Origin: Leptospira andrefontaineae
Lineage (GTDB): Bacteria > Spirochaetota > Leptospiria > Leptospirales > Leptospiraceae
Direction: 5' to 3'
Length of the DNA: 64,000 nt
NCBI RefSeq assembly: GCF_004770105.1
Contig: NZ_RQEY01000018.1
Location: 1-64,000, forward strand
Shown here: positions 9,001 to 18,057 of the stretch, in pieces
Layout of the letters: every line of letters starts with the position of its first letter
Position numbering within the stretch: the stretch's first letter is position 1
Made by a program: the position numbers and the translations under genes
Notes under the pieces: model-generated
What the model saw: the letters and a program-made list of their open reading frames with translations, nothing else
What the model was told of the DNA's origin: nothing
Database searches by the model: none

Positions 9001-12000
9001 CTATTAACACGATGGTGGACCAGTTGAACTCATTCGCTTCCGAGGTAACGAGGGTTGCAAGAGAGGTAGGTACAGAAGGTAAACTGGGTGGTCAGGCAAA
9101 TGTGCAAGGGGTCGCAGGTATCTGGAAAGACTTAACAGATAGTGTGAACTTTATGGCAAATAATCTCACCACTCAGGTAAGGGGTATCGCTAAGGTCGTA
9201 ACCTCGGTTGCGAATGGAGACTTAAAGAAAAAGTTATATTTAGAAGCAAAAGGAGAGATCGCAGAACTCTCGGATACGATCAACGATATGATAGATACCT
9301 TAGGACTTTTCGGAGACCAGGTAACTACAGTTGCAAAAGAAGTAGGTATCGAAGGAAGATTAGGAGGCCAAGCAAGTGTGCCTGGTGCTGCCGGTCTTTG
9401 GAGAAACCTTACGGATAACGTGAACCAGCTTGCTTCCAACTTGACTACTCAGGTAAGGGCGATTGCAGAAGTGGCAACTGGTGTGACCAAGGGAGATCTA
9501 TCTCGAACAGTTACTATCCAGGCTGCAGGTGAGGTGGCTGCCTTATCCGATAACATCAACGAAATGATCCGAAACTTGAGAGAGACTACTCGGATCAACA
9601 CGGAGCAAGACTGGTTAAAAACAAACCTTGCGAAATTCACAAGACTATTACAGGGGCAAAGGAATTTAGTTAACGTAAGTAAACTTATATTATCCGAACT
9701 TGCACCGCTTGTTTCCGCACAACATGGAGCATTCTTCATAACGGAAAACGTAGAAGAAGGCCCATTACTTAAACTACTTGTAAGTTATGCTTACCAAGAA
9801 AGGAAAAATGTATCCAATCGTTTCTACCCGGGAGAAGGTCTGATAGGCCAATGTTTCCTGGAAAAAGAAAGGATACTTGTTACTCAAGTCCCTTCCAGTT
9901 ATATCATGATCAATTCGGCTTTGGGAGAAGCTCCTCCTATAAATATAGTCGTCTTACCAGTGTTATTCGAAGGAGAAGTTAAAGCGGTAATTGAACTTGC
10001 TTCCTTCTCCAATTTCACTCCGATCCATTTGAACTTCTTGGATCAGTTGACTGAAAGTATCGGGATCGTATTGAACACGATTGCGGCAGGTATGAGAACG
10101 GAAGAACTTCTGATCCAATCCCAAACTCTGACAGAAGAGTTACAAGGACGACAAGAAGAATTGACCAATACAAACCAACGATTGGAAGAACAAGCCAAAT
10201 CCTTGAAGGCTTCCGAGGATATGCTCAAGGACCAAAGGGAGGAGTTGCAGGAAAAGAACGAAGAGTTGGAAGAAAAAGCAAGATTACTCGCCAAAAAGAA
10301 CAGCGAGGTGGAAAGGAAGAACAGAGAGGTAGAACAGGCAAGACATTCATTGGAAGAAAAAGCTCGCCAGCTCGCTCTCACTTCCAGATACAAATCTGAG
10401 TTCTTAGCAAACATGTCCCACGAGTTAAGAACTCCTTTGAACAATATGCTGATCCTCTCTCGTTTATTGTATGATAACGAAAGTAAAAATTTATCTGAAA
10501 AACAAACTGAATATGCAAAAACAATCCATAGTTCCGGAAATGATCTATTGCAGTTGATCAATGATATATTAGATCTTTCTAAAATTGAATCCGGTAAGAT
10601 GAGTGTGGATCTGGATTCGGTTTCTATAGAAGAGTTAGGAGGATATTTGGATCGTTCCTTTAGGGAGACTGCAAGGAATAAGGATCTAAAATTCCAAGTA
10701 GAAATAGATTCCGAACTTCCTTCCAGGATCACTACCGACTTGCAGAGATTGCAGCAGATCCTCCAAAACCTTCTATCAAACGCATTCAAATTTACTCATA
10801 AAGGTGGAGTAAAATTGAGAATAGAATCATCCCCCGGCGGCTGGAGTAAGGATCATAAGATCCTAAGCCAAGCGGGAGGTGTGATCGCATTCTCTGTGAT
10901 AGACACAGGTATTGGAATTTCTTCAGAGAAGCAGGGACTGATCTTTGAAGCATTCCGACAAGCTGACGGTAGTACAAGTAGGAAATACGGAGGAACAGGT
11001 CTCGGACTTTCCATTAGTAAAGAGATTACTCGTATCTTAGGTGGAGAGTTGAAACTTGAAAGTGAACCGGAAGTAGGAAGTAAGTTCACCTTATACCTTC
11101 CATTAGATTATATCCAGGTGGAAGAAAATCCAATCGAACCTGATTCAATCAAATGGTCTGAAAATCCGGACAATGATTATTCCGGTTCGAGTGATTCCTA
11201 TGTAAGAAGTAAGATCAAAGCAACTCGAAGAGTTCTGGAAGATGAAACTCAAAACGAATCCAAAGAAAAGGTTTTGATCATAGAAGAAGATGAGACATTC
11301 GCGAAATCACTCTTAGAGATCGCTAAAAGTAACGGTTTTAAAGGAACGGTTGCGTTGGATGGAAAAAGTGGGATCTCTGCATTACAGGAATCCTCTTTTA
11401 ATGCTGTCTTGTTGGACGTCCAACTCTCGGATATGGATGGAAGTTTGATCCTGAATTGGCTGAAACGAAATCCTAAGCTTAGACAACTTCCGGTTCATGT
11501 TCTTTCTGGAGAGAATGATTGGAGAAGAAGTTTGGAAATAGGAGCGATCTCTCATTTAAGAAAGCCTGTAGGAATAGAATCCTTAAACGAGGCATTCGAG
11601 AAGATCAAAACCTATCTGCATAAAACGGACAAAACACTTTATGTTTGTGGAATAGAGAAAGAACACTCCGAATTCCTAAAGGACAAACTTACTAGTAAGG
11701 ATCTGATATTCAAGAGTTTAGAGTCTGGCCAGGAACTTTTGGAAATTCTGCAAAAAGAGATCCCTGATTGTATTTTGATAGGGAACGAATTTAAGGATAT
11801 GTCAGCTTCAGACCTGGTTTCCAGGATATCACTATTGGATCCTGAAAGGACATTGATACTTTTTTATTCTGATGAGCAGAATGGACCGGAAAGTTTTCAG
11901 AAACTTCTGTCCTTTAATGGTTCGAATATTCTGAAATTTGTAAATTCTCGTGCGACTTCTTTGGAAGAGATCAAGATCCATTTACACGAACCGGAATCTA

Positions 12001-12401
12001 ACTCTAAGTCTGGCGATGCTTATTCATTAGAAGGTCATAAGGTCCTGATCGTGGATGACGATGTAAGGAATATATTTGCATTAACGAGTATGTTGGAATT
12101 ACATAAAATGCAAATTCATTATGCGGAGAGTGCGTTAGACGGAATTAAAATTTTGGAAAAAAATCAAGACATAGAGATCGTTCTCATGGATGTCATGATG
12201 CCTGATATGGACGGATACGAGGCAATGAAAGTGATCCGGTCTAAAGCTGAATTTGTAAATCTCCCTATTTTAGCGCTTACGGCAAAAGCGATGAAAGGAG
12301 ATCGGGAAAAATGTATAGAAGCCGGCGCAACTGAATATATAACAAAGCCGGTTAGTGTGGACCATTTGCTTTCTCTTCTTAGGGTGTTGTTGTGCAGGTA
12401 G
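6075..12401 (+). CDS. Giant poly-HAMP hybrid histidine kinase
   Basis: A 2108-residue cytoplasmic hybrid kinase without membrane segments. Residues about 20-150 hold a divergent HAMP-like lead-in. Residues 152-1163 are eleven 92-residue HAMP units. Units 1-9 are nearly identical, unit 10 is half diverged and unit 11 fully diverged. A GAF domain follows (about 1195-1335), then a long coiled coil (about 1345-1435) and HisKA with His1449 in [12 protein letters not shown]. HATPase_c (about 1555-1680) has [10 protein letters not shown] and GGTGLGLS. Three receiver-like domains end the protein: REC1 with Asp1781, a degenerate REC2 lacking the acceptor Asp, and REC3 with Asp2039. The order resembles fungal group III (Nik1/Os-1) kinases, which also use about 90-residue HAMP repeats. 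It overlaps or abuts a second kinase gene and two receivers, its likely phosphorelay partners. Confidence 0.9.
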   Translation: MKNAPTIDPKQDKDSINPKQLLEVLTSFKRGDFSKRMPLDQVGIAGKISDLINDIMDQNDRMVKEFERISNEVGQEGKISQRVSGISSTGSWGTCMNSINSLIGNLVQPNTEVMRVIGAVAGGDLSQNMSLEIEGRPLKGEFFRTAKIVNIMVDQLNSFASEVTRVAKEVGTEGKLGGQADVRGVAGTWKDLTDSVNSMASNLTGQVRDIAEVTKAVATGDLSKKITVDVKGEILELKNTINTMVDQLNSFASEVTRVAREVGTEGKLGGQADVRGVAGTWKDLTDSVNSMASNLTGQVRNIAEVTTAVARGDLSKKITVDVKGEIIEIKKTINTMVDQLNSFASEVTRVAREVGTEGELGGQADVRGVAGTWKDLTDSVNSMASNLTGQVRNIAEVTTAVARGDLSKKITVDVKGEILELKDTINTMVDQLNSFASEVTRVAREVGTEGALGGQADVQGVAGTWKDLTDSVNSMASNLTGQVRNIAEVTTAVARGDLSKKITVDVKGEILELKDTINTMVDQLNSFASEVTRVAREVGTEGKLGGQADVQGVAGTWKDLTDSVNSMASNLTGQVRNIAEVTTAVATGDLSKKITVDVKGEILELKDTINTMVDQLNSFASEVTRVAREVGTEGKLGGQANVRGVAGTWKDLTDSVNSMASNLTGQVRNIAEVTTAVATGDLSKKITVDVKGEILELKNTINTMVDQLNSFASEVTRVAREVGAEGKLGGQADVRGVAGTWKDLTDSVNFMAGNLTGQVRDIAEVTKAVATGDLSKKITVDVKGEILELKNTINTMVDQLNSFASEVTRVAKEVGTEGKLGGQADVRGVAGTWKDLTDSVNSMASNLTGQVRNIAEVTTAVARGDLSKKITVDVKGEILELKDTINTMVDQLNSFASEVTRVAREVGTEGELGGQADVRGVAGTWKDLTDSVNSMASNLTGQVRNIAEVTTAVARGDLSKKITVDVKGEILELKDTINTMVDQLNSFASEVTRVAREVGTEGKLGGQANVQGVAGIWKDLTDSVNFMANNLTTQVRGIAKVVTSVANGDLKKKLYLEAKGEIAELSDTINDMIDTLGLFGDQVTTVAKEVGIEGRLGGQASVPGAAGLWRNLTDNVNQLASNLTTQVRAIAEVATGVTKGDLSRTVTIQAAGEVAALSDNINEMIRNLRETTRINTEQDWLKTNLAKFTRLLQGQRNLVNVSKLILSELAPLVSAQHGAFFITENVEEGPLLKLLVSYAYQERKNVSNRFYPGEGLIGQCFLEKERILVTQVPSSYIMINSALGEAPPINIVVLPVLFEGEVKAVIELASFSNFTPIHLNFLDQLTESIGIVLNTIAAGMRTEELLIQSQTLTEELQGRQEELTNTNQRLEEQAKSLKASEDMLKDQREELQEKNEELEEKARLLAKKNSEVERKNREVEQARHSLEEKARQLALTSRYKSEFLANMSHELRTPLNNMLILSRLLYDNESKNLSEKQTEYAKTIHSSGNDLLQLINDILDLSKIESGKMSVDLDSVSIEELGGYLDRSFRETARNKDLKFQVEIDSELPSRITTDLQRLQQILQNLLSNAFKFTHKGGVKLRIESSPGGWSKDHKILSQAGGVIAFSVIDTGIGISSEKQGLIFEAFRQADGSTSRKYGGTGLGLSISKEITRILGGELKLESEPEVGSKFTLYLPLDYIQVEENPIEPDSIKWSENPDNDYSGSSDSYVRSKIKATRRVLEDETQNESKEKVLIIEEDETFAKSLLEIAKSNGFKGTVALDGKSGISALQESSFNAVLLDVQLSDMDGSLILNWLKRNPKLRQLPVHVLSGENDWRRSLEIGAISHLRKPVGIESLNEAFEKIKTYLHKTDKTLYVCGIEKEHSEFLKDKLTSKDLIFKSLESGQELLEILQKEIPDCILIGNEFKDMSASDLVSRISLLDPERTLILFYSDEQNGPESFQKLLSFNGSNILKFVNSRATSLEEIKIHLHEPESNSKSGDAYSLEGHKVLIVDDDVRNIFALTSMLELHKMQIHYAESALDGIKILEKNQDIEIVLMDVMMPDMDGYEAMKVIRSKAEFVNLPILALTAKAMKGDREKCIEAGATEYITKPVSVDHLLSLLRVLLCR
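6528..9011 (+). repeat. Nine tandem near-identical 276-nt in-frame units (HAMP units)
   Basis: The sequence ATGGTGGA(C/T)CAG recurs at 6528, 6804, 7080, 7356, 7632, 7908, 8184, 8460 and 8736, exactly 276 bases apart, with a tenth copy at 9012. Each unit encodes 92 residues, from [14 protein letters not shown] through [11 protein letters not shown] and DLTDSVN to VKGEILELK. Units differ at a handful of codons, for example K, E or A before LGG, R or T before GDLSKK, and N or D in ELKxTIN. The tenth unit is near-identical only to about 9160. The unit length is a multiple of three, so gain or loss of a copy would keep the frame. Confidence 0.95.
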
Positions 12402-12406
12402 AAGAT

Positions 12407-13582
12407 ATGGAACAACCAATGAAAGTGAGTATCTTGCTAGTAGATGACCATGCAGATAATCTGCAGGTGATGGAGCATATTCTCAGAAGTCCTGAGTTGA
12501 ACTTGATCAAAGCGGGTTCTGGAGAAGAAGCATTGAAGGCGCTTCTGGATGAACCGGACGAAGTTGCTTTGATCTTCATGGATGTAAGAATGCCCGGAAT
12601 GGATGGCTTCGAAGCTGCAGCATTGATCCGCCAAAGGGAAAAATGTGCGAAAATACCGATCATCTTTCTCACTGCTTATGCAAATAACGAAACCGGAATG
12701 TTCAAAGGATATTCTTTGGGGGCAGTGGACTTCTTGGTGAAACCTACTGCACCTGAGATACTTAGATCTAAGGCTTCGGTGTTCGTCGAACTACATAAGA
12801 AAAACAAAATATTAAGGATCCAAGAGGAACTTCTTCGGCAAAGTCATGACGAATTGGAGATACGTGTAGAAGAAAGGACTTTCGAACTGCATAGAGTTAA
12901 TAACGAATTGATGACTGAAATTGCAGAAAGGAAAAGAGCGGAAGAAGCATTAACCGCTTCCTTAAAAGAAAAGGAAGTCTTGCTTAGGGAAATTCATCAT
13001 AGGGTTAAGAATAATCTCCAGATCGTTTCCAGTATCCTTAGTCTGCAAGGTAACTATATAACTGATCGTAAGTCCTTGGAAATGTTCCAAGATTGTCAGT
13101 CAAGGATCAAGTCTATAGCTCTCATTCATGAGTTGTTATACCAAAATGAAGATCTGGCTCATACCGATTTTCAGGAATACCTTAACAGTTTGGTTACCAA
13201 CCTTCTAAGGACCTATAGGGTAAATTCAAGGATCAAGTTCGAAATACATGCGGAATCAGTTCATCTAACACTCGATACAGCAATTCATTGTGGCTTGATT
13301 GTGACTGAGCTTGTCACAAATTCATTGAAATACGGATTTAGGGATAGGGATGAGGGGACGATCCAAATTTCCATTACAGCTAAATATGAAGAGTATTCTT
13401 TGACTGTGGAAGATGATGGGGTAGGCTTTCCGGAAGAAATTGACTATCGACAAACTGATTCTTTGGGTTTACAATTAGTTAATACTTTGACCCAGCAAAT
13501 AGACGGAAGTTTGATCTTGGATCGGAGCAAGGGGACTAAGTTCACCTTAGTCTTTCGAGAAAGGAGCAAAGTCCGAAAATGA
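12407..13582 (+). CDS. Receiver-HisKA_2 sensor kinase
   Basis: About 391 residues from the ATG at 12407, which has AGGTAG upstream. An in-frame GTG at 12392 overlapping the previous gene is the alternative start. An N-terminal receiver domain (1-125) has LLVDDHADN, Asp59 in FMDVRMP and a conserved Lys in FLVKPT. A coiled coil (about 140-190) leads to a HisKA_2 domain with the HRVKNNLQIV signature. HATPase_c follows with TELVTNSLKYGF, DDGVGFP and LGLQLV. HisKA_2 kinases with an N-terminal receiver are usually intermediate relay kinases. Position directly after the giant hybrid kinase suggests it takes phosphate or allosteric input from it. It overlaps the next gene by ATGA. Confidence 0.85.
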   Translation: MEQPMKVSILLVDDHADNLQVMEHILRSPELNLIKAGSGEEALKALLDEPDEVALIFMDVRMPGMDGFEAAALIRQREKCAKIPIIFLTAYANNETGMFKGYSLGAVDFLVKPTAPEILRSKASVFVELHKKNKILRIQEELLRQSHDELEIRVEERTFELHRVNNELMTEIAERKRAEEALTASLKEKEVLLREIHHRVKNNLQIVSSILSLQGNYITDRKSLEMFQDCQSRIKSIALIHELLYQNEDLAHTDFQEYLNSLVTNLLRTYRVNSRIKFEIHAESVHLTLDTAIHCGLIVTELVTNSLKYGFRDRDEGTIQISITAKYEEYSLTVEDDGVGFPEEIDYRQTDSLGLQLVNTLTQQIDGSLILDRSKGTKFTLVFRERSKVRK

Positions 13583-14058
13583 TCTCCAGCGAAGCAAAAA
13601 TATTGATCGTAGAAGATGAGAGTATCGTAGCCAAAGATATACTTAGCAAATTGTCCGATCTAGGTTATGATTTTGTAAGTATCGCTTCTACAGGGAATGA
13701 AGCATTAAAAAAAGTTTATTTAGACAAACCGGACCTTCTGCTCATGGATATTATGTTGTCCAGAGGGAATTACGATGGAATAGAAACAGTCCAGGAAATT
13801 TTGGATAAGATGGATCTGCCGGTGATCTACCTTACTGCTTATGCGGACGAATCTACTCTTGTTCGTAGTAAACCTACGAGGCCATACGGTTATCTTCTTA
13901 AACCTTTTCAGACGAGGGAATTGCAGATAGCGATAGAGATTGCTCTGAACAAACACGGGATAGATAAGAAAAGAAAAAGAGAAAGAAGGAATATGTCAGC
14001 CATACTACATGGAGTAAAAGACCTGATCAAACCTTCTTCAGAAGGCGCGGAGGTATGA
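13579..14058 (+). CDS. Single-domain response regulator
   Basis: A 159-residue protein with a receiver domain (about 1-130) and a short, strongly basic tail (KKRKRERR, about 133-140). The acidic pocket is VEDES, the phospho-acceptor is Asp57 in LLMDIML, and the conserved Thr and Lys lie in YLTAYAD and YLLKPFQTREL. The KPFQTRELQIAIE segment is shared with the next gene and typical of receivers paired with HisKA_2 kinases. It is translationally coupled (ATGA) to the upstream kinase and so its likely phosphate acceptor. There is no DNA-binding or catalytic output domain. The basic tail may bind a partner or nucleic acid. Confidence 0.85.
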   Translation: MISSEAKILIVEDESIVAKDILSKLSDLGYDFVSIASTGNEALKKVYLDKPDLLLMDIMLSRGNYDGIETVQEILDKMDLPVIYLTAYADESTLVRSKPTRPYGYLLKPFQTRELQIAIEIALNKHGIDKKRKRERRNMSAILHGVKDLIKPSSEGAEV

Positions 14059-14117
14059 CCCGGAAATATTTATAATAATATTTGAATTTAATAAATTTTG
14101 AATATTTCGGAGAAGAA

Positions 14118-14879
14118 ATGAAAGACACAAGGATTTTGATCGTAGAAGACGAAGGGCTTGTTGCCCAGGATATCCGTCATAGACTGATAAGGATGGGGTA
14201 TCCGGAACCTAGTATTGCAAATACAGGCGAGACCGCGGTCAAACAGGCAATTGCGCTCCAGCCTGATCTGATCCTGATCGATATTGTCCTTGCGAACGGA
14301 TATTTGGATGGTATCGATGCTGCCAAAAGGATCCGAAAGTTTTTAGATGTTCCAATCGTATACATTACTGCTTCTTCCGATTCACAAACACTGACTAGAG
14401 CTAAATTAACGGAACCGAATGCGTATATTCTTAAACCTTTTCAAACGAGAGAACTTCAGATAGTCATCGAATTGATCCTTTATAAACATGAAGTTGAGAA
14501 GGAACTAATGGAGAAGGCGAGGCTAGTCTCTACGGAGCTTCGTAATATGCAAGAGGGGGTTATCGCTTTTGACTCCAAAGGGCAGATCTCTTTTATGAAC
14601 TTATCTGCGGAGAAGCTCACTGGTTGGTTGGAATCTGATGCGATCGGAAAACTACTTGGTGATGTATTGAGTATGAAAAATCTTCCGGATATGGAAAGTT
14701 TTGAATTAGAGGATCATCTTGCAGAAAAAATCCCTTTGGAGACAGTCCCTTCCCATGGACTATTACTTTCTAAAAACGGACTTAGTACTGAAGTATTTAC
14801 ATTCATTAAATCAGTTCCTAAAAATAAGGAAGTGGACGTAGATCGTATCTTGGTAATACGAGACTACGTCAAAAAGTAG
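14118..14879 (+). CDS. Receiver-PAS response regulator
   Basis: About 253 residues from the ATG at 14118, which has CGGAGAAG just upstream. An in-frame TTG at 14082 is less likely. The N-terminal receiver (1-125) has VEDEG, Asp55 in LILIDIVLAN, Thr in YITASSD and Lys in YILKPFQTREL. It is closely related to the receiver upstream, probably by duplication. A helical linker leads to a PAS-like domain (about 145-250) with GVIAFDSKGQISFMN and AEKLTGW. No kinase or DNA-binding output follows, so it likely acts by protein-protein contact. It closes the signalling block and converges on the TonB receptor gene with only four bases between stops. Confidence 0.8.
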   Translation: MKDTRILIVEDEGLVAQDIRHRLIRMGYPEPSIANTGETAVKQAIALQPDLILIDIVLANGYLDGIDAAKRIRKFLDVPIVYITASSDSQTLTRAKLTEPNAYILKPFQTRELQIVIELILYKHEVEKELMEKARLVSTELRNMQEGVIAFDSKGQISFMNLSAEKLTGWLESDAIGKLLGDVLSMKNLPDMESFELEDHLAEKIPLETVPSHGLLLSKNGLSTEVFTFIKSVPKNKEVDVDRILVIRDYVKK

Positions 14880-14883
14880 ATCC

Positions 14884-17034
14884 TTAAAAAGAGGCCCTCA
14901 CTGAAAGTCGTATCGATCTAGGCTGAGCAGGATGGGTATGAATATCATTATATCCTCCTTCGTTCGGGCCGACCGCTTCGTTCTTTAATCTGGAAGCATA
15001 ATAATAATCGATATCGCTTACATGAGCATTCAATAAATTAAATACTTCAAAAACGATACTTAAGTCCTCTCCGAAATTCCTTCCGAACTGAAAATTTACC
15101 GTAGTTGTTGCCGGAGAACGAACAGAATTATCCTCGATCAAAGAGCGATTCCCGAAATATCTCACCCGGAGAGATCCGAAAAACCCATCAGGATTTTTTA
15201 ACGTGATTCCCGATGCTAATGTATTACGGATAGATCCTGGAATATAATTCCCGGATGGATCATCATCTCTGAATCTGGATCTGGAAGTTGCAAAGTCCGC
15301 ATCTATCATCAGCCAAGAATTATAAGAATAATAATTTGCCCATTCGAATCCCTTTCTTGTGCTGGGTCTACTTGCTTCGGTCGTTCCGTTGTCCCCTACG
15401 AAAAGAAGTTCTGAATTCATATCCAATTGCCAAACGGAGAATGTGGACTGCCAACCAGATATTGGTTCAGTTCTGAGCCCAACTTCTCCTCCTCTTGTTT
15501 GGACGAGAGGAACAGCGGGGTCAACCTTCTGGATTACTCCTCTTGCATCGTTACTATGGAATCCGTATCCTCCGCTTATATAAAATTCCGTTTTGCACCA
15601 AGGCCCTATGATAATACTTCCTTTGGGACTATAGATCCTTGCATTTCTTTCGGATCTTTCTTTGGTTCCCCAATCGTCTACGTTAAATTTATAATAATCT
15701 CCTCTAAGCCCTAGTACTGTCCTGAATTTTTTGGACCACTGTATCTTGTTTTCATAATACAGCCCTGAACTTAGCTGTATAATTCCGTCTTCTCTAACCG
15801 TTTCTAACCTAGCTCTTTTTTCAGTATGAAATAGACCGTTCTGGATATAATCCCTCCTAATTTGGAGTCCGATCGTATTTTCCATATGAATTCCCCAAAA
15901 TTCACTGATATCCTTATAACTGGACTTGCTTCCAGCGATCGTTCTTCTATCTGCTTGTTCGTGCTGGTCTCCTCTTACTGGATCATCCAAATAATAAGTG
16001 AAGTTGGAGAATAATCGTAAATCGTAATATATTCCGTAAAATTGAGTTTTTGCCTCGTATCCTTTTTCCAGACGATGAGCTTCGAAATTAACACTTGCCC
16101 TATTTGACCATCCGCCATCGTTATGATCCACACTTTCGAATCTACTCAAACCCGAATCAGGAGCTAACCATGAATCTCCCATTCTAAGAGCTCTTTTAGG
16201 CGCCTGTCCTGTGGAATGCCAGCTCCCTTTATAGCCCATAAGACTGATACTAAATCCTTTTTGTTTATCTCCTACCGAATAACTTGTTACACCATTCACT
16301 CTTCTGAAATTGTCAGAAATTGTCCAAGGGCCGTCATTATGAGAAGCCTCGAATGCGTATAAAAGATCTCCAGGTCCGACTTTATGAGATTTTGCGATTA
16401 GTGTCCGCGCGTAACCTAAGGTTCCACCTTCCACATTGGCTATACCTTTTGTTAAACTTTTAAAATAAGAAATATTGAATGCACCAGCTGAAGCAAAATC
16501 TCCTTGGTCTGCGTAATACACTCCTTTTTTGTATTGCATTTGTTCCACAAGTTCTGGAATAAGAAAGTTTAGGTCCGTGTAACCCTGTCCATGAGCATGA
16601 CTAACGTTATTGACGGGCATTCCTTCCACATTGGAGGCAAGATCGGTTCCGTGATCCAAATTGAAACCTCTTAGGAAGAACTGGTTTGCTTTGCCTCCAC
16701 CGCTATGTTGGGTTACAATCACTCCTGGGATTAGCTCCGCAACTTCTCCCTGCCTCATAATAGGTCTTGTTTTAATTTGATCGGAACCTACCACACCTTC
16801 ACTTGCAGAGGAAGCGATCCCTATTAAGTTGGATCTTCTGTCTCTGATCACGATTGCATCCGGTTTGTATTCAGAGATCTTTTTCTTAAGCTCTAATTTT
16901 TCTGTTTCCGTTCTTTCTTTTCCGTTAGTCGGCTTTGTTTCCTGATCCTGAGAAAGGATAGGGGAGAAGACCGCGCATATAAAGTACGGTATGGATATGC
17001 CTATAACAGCAATCCGAAGAATGTTTTGCCTCAT
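14884..17034 (-). CDS. TonB-dependent outer-membrane receptor, probably for cobalamin/corrinoids
   Basis: A 716-residue outer-membrane receptor. An N-terminal signal segment (about 1-30) precedes a possible TonB box, DAIVI, near residue 58. The plug domain (about 80-200) contains GVIVTQHSGGGKANQFFLRGFNLDHGTD and EGMPVNNV in the usual order. The remainder alternates as expected for a 22-strand barrel and ends in aromatic Phe (SVRASF). The substrate call rests on context: a cobalamin riboswitch on the same strand at 17252-17362 sits in its leader, and the cobalamin biosynthesis operon lies upstream. This suggests a BtuB-type role, although general sequence similarity to BtuB is not obvious by eye. 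Other ligands such as cobalt chelates remain possible. Confidence 0.8.
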   Translation of the reverse strand: MRQNILRIAVIGISIPYFICAVFSPILSQDQETKPTNGKERTETEKLELKKKISEYKPDAIVIRDRRSNLIGIASSASEGVVGSDQIKTRPIMRQGEVAELIPGVIVTQHSGGGKANQFFLRGFNLDHGTDLASNVEGMPVNNVSHAHGQGYTDLNFLIPELVEQMQYKKGVYYADQGDFASAGAFNISYFKSLTKGIANVEGGTLGYARTLIAKSHKVGPGDLLYAFEASHNDGPWTISDNFRRVNGVTSYSVGDKQKGFSISLMGYKGSWHSTGQAPKRALRMGDSWLAPDSGLSRFESVDHNDGGWSNRASVNFEAHRLEKGYEAKTQFYGIYYDLRLFSNFTYYLDDPVRGDQHEQADRRTIAGSKSSYKDISEFWGIHMENTIGLQIRRDYIQNGLFHTEKRARLETVREDGIIQLSSGLYYENKIQWSKKFRTVLGLRGDYYKFNVDDWGTKERSERNARIYSPKGSIIIGPWCKTEFYISGGYGFHSNDARGVIQKVDPAVPLVQTRGGEVGLRTEPISGWQSTFSVWQLDMNSELLFVGDNGTTEASRPSTRKGFEWANYYSYNSWLMIDADFATSRSRFRDDDPSGNYIPGSIRNTLASGITLKNPDGFFGSLRVRYFGNRSLIEDNSVRSPATTTVNFQFGRNFGEDLSIVFEVFNLLNAHVSDIDYYYASRLKNEAVGPNEGGYNDIHTHPAQPRSIRLSVRASF

Positions 17035-17251
17035 TTTTTCGTCCGTTTTCTTTGGAAAACTTCCGAAACAAAGATAAGCTAACGAATGTTAGTCTAATTT
17101 ATGTCAAAATGCGAATATATAAATATTCTAATGTACAAAATTAGGAATTTACCCTGGTTTGCGGGAGCCCCGATTTTTAACTTCCGGGGCCCTTCGCGAA
17201 TGCACGGACGTGCTTGGCGAGAATGCTAACATACCTAACCTCGAGGTTTTA
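17035..17251 (-). promoter_or_regulatory. Leader and expression platform of the TonB receptor gene
   Basis: This stretch separates the cobalamin aptamer from the receptor start. Reading leftward (minus strand) it holds a self-complementary AACCTCGAGGTT, a GCACG-TC-CGTGC hairpin and a strong GC stem (GCCCCG 17190-17185 with CGGGGC 17172-17167, extendable imperfectly on both sides). No T run follows the GC stem on the minus strand, so the switch mechanism is not plain transcription termination. No gene is seen. Confidence 0.5.
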
Positions 17252-17362
17252 GTCTGCAGGGAGATCTGGCTTGCAGAATAATAACAGAAAGTAATACTTT
17301 CTGATCTATTCCGATCACAGTTGCGGGTCAGCGTGGGAGTTACACCCAACTTCATCCTGAAA
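17252..17362 (-). ncRNA. Cobalamin riboswitch (short form) upstream of the TonB receptor
   Basis: On the minus strand the core GGGTGTAACTCCCACGCTGA followed by CCCGCAACTGTGATCGG matches the conserved cobalamin aptamer segment (GGTGnAAnUCC...CCCGCnACUGUnA). The B12-box-like GCAAGCCAGATCTCCCTGC follows at 17274-17256. Between them is only one small hairpin (CAGAAAGT-N3-ACTTTCTG, 17285-17303). The class-I accessory motifs GCCACUG and GGGAAG are missing. The aptamer therefore looks like the compact cobalamin-II type. It lies between the last operon gene and the receptor, giving that receptor its own control. Ends are approximate. Confidence 0.85.
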
Positions 17363-17448
17363 GTTAAGTCGATCTTTTGGATCGTCTCGTTTTATTCAAT
17401 GAAAAAAGTTTTAGCATCTTCAAAAAAGGTCGTTCTAATTTATCTTAT

Positions 17449-18048
17449 TTATGAATAAATTTTTTCCGGAACCTCTAACGAAATAGTTAATTCCAATACT
17501 TCACAATTTCCAAGTTTAGAATGGGGAAATTCCTGTAATGAAAAGTGTGTATAAAATCTAGAAAGAACGAATCCGTGGCTGCAAATTGCAATTTTCCTTC
17601 TTCTTGATATTTTCAATAAACTTAATATAGTTTGGACAACCCTTAATTCTGCTTCAGATTTACTTTCTCCTCCCGGAAATCGGAACTGGTCATTCATTCG
17701 ATCTGAACTTTTCCAGGCAAAATAGGATTTTTCTCCAAATTTATTAGAAAGTTCCGATTCTAGGATTCCTTGGGCTTCTCCTAAATGTATCTCTCTCAGT
17801 CCGGGATGATATATGATCTCTAATCCTAAACTTTGAGAAATCTGTTCTGAAGTTTGTTTTGCTCTTTTTAAGTCGCTGCTAAAGATAAGTTCTATTCCTG
17901 AATTCTTCAATTGATCCGCTAATTGTAAGGCTTGTCCTTTGCCATATTCGGAGAGAGGCGTGTCGGTTTGTCCTTGTAACCTTCTTTCTTTATTCCATTC
18001 CGTTTCTCCGTGCCTGATTAGAAAAAGTTGATATTCTTCTTTTTTCAT
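17449..18048 (-). CDS. Histidine phosphatase family protein (CobC/phosphoglycerate-mutase-like)
   Basis: A 199-residue member of the histidine phosphatase superfamily. The catalytic signature FLIRHGETEWN (about 9-19) supplies the phospho-His. SSDLKRAKQTSE (about 57-68) contains the second Arg, and a later ICSHG supplies the second active-site His. Most members of this length are phosphoglycerate-mutase-like or alpha-ribazole-phosphate phosphatases. It is the last gene of the cobalamin operon, nine bases after cbiB, so alpha-ribazole phosphate removal is plausible. The other family member, at 22165-22794, has the more CobC-like RHP signature. The two may divide or share the role. Confidence 0.75.
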   Translation of the reverse strand: MKKEEYQLFLIRHGETEWNKERRLQGQTDTPLSEYGKGQALQLADQLKNSGIELIFSSDLKRAKQTSEQISQSLGLEIIYHPGLREIHLGEAQGILESELSNKFGEKSYFAWKSSDRMNDQFRFPGGESKSEAELRVVQTILSLLKISRRRKIAICSHGFVLSRFYTHFSLQEFPHSKLGNCEVLELTISLEVPEKIYS

Positions 18049-18057
18049 AAAATAAGT

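Noticed and set aside
6884..9010. Repeated minus-strand open frames of 64 and 88 codons inside the HAMP array
   Set aside because: They recur only because the underlying 276-nt unit repeats; they mirror the sense codons and have no start signals.
6528..9011. CRISPR-like regular spacing
   Set aside because: The units are contiguous 276-base coding repeats without spacers, so this is not a CRISPR array.
10043..10789. A 248-codon minus-strand open frame inside the hybrid kinase
   Set aside because: It lies opposite the coiled coil and HisKA region, is Ser/Leu-rich as antisense of such DNA, and shows no domain.
17149..17355. A 68-codon minus-strand open frame
   Set aside because: It covers the cobalamin riboswitch, whose conserved RNA motifs explain the sequence.
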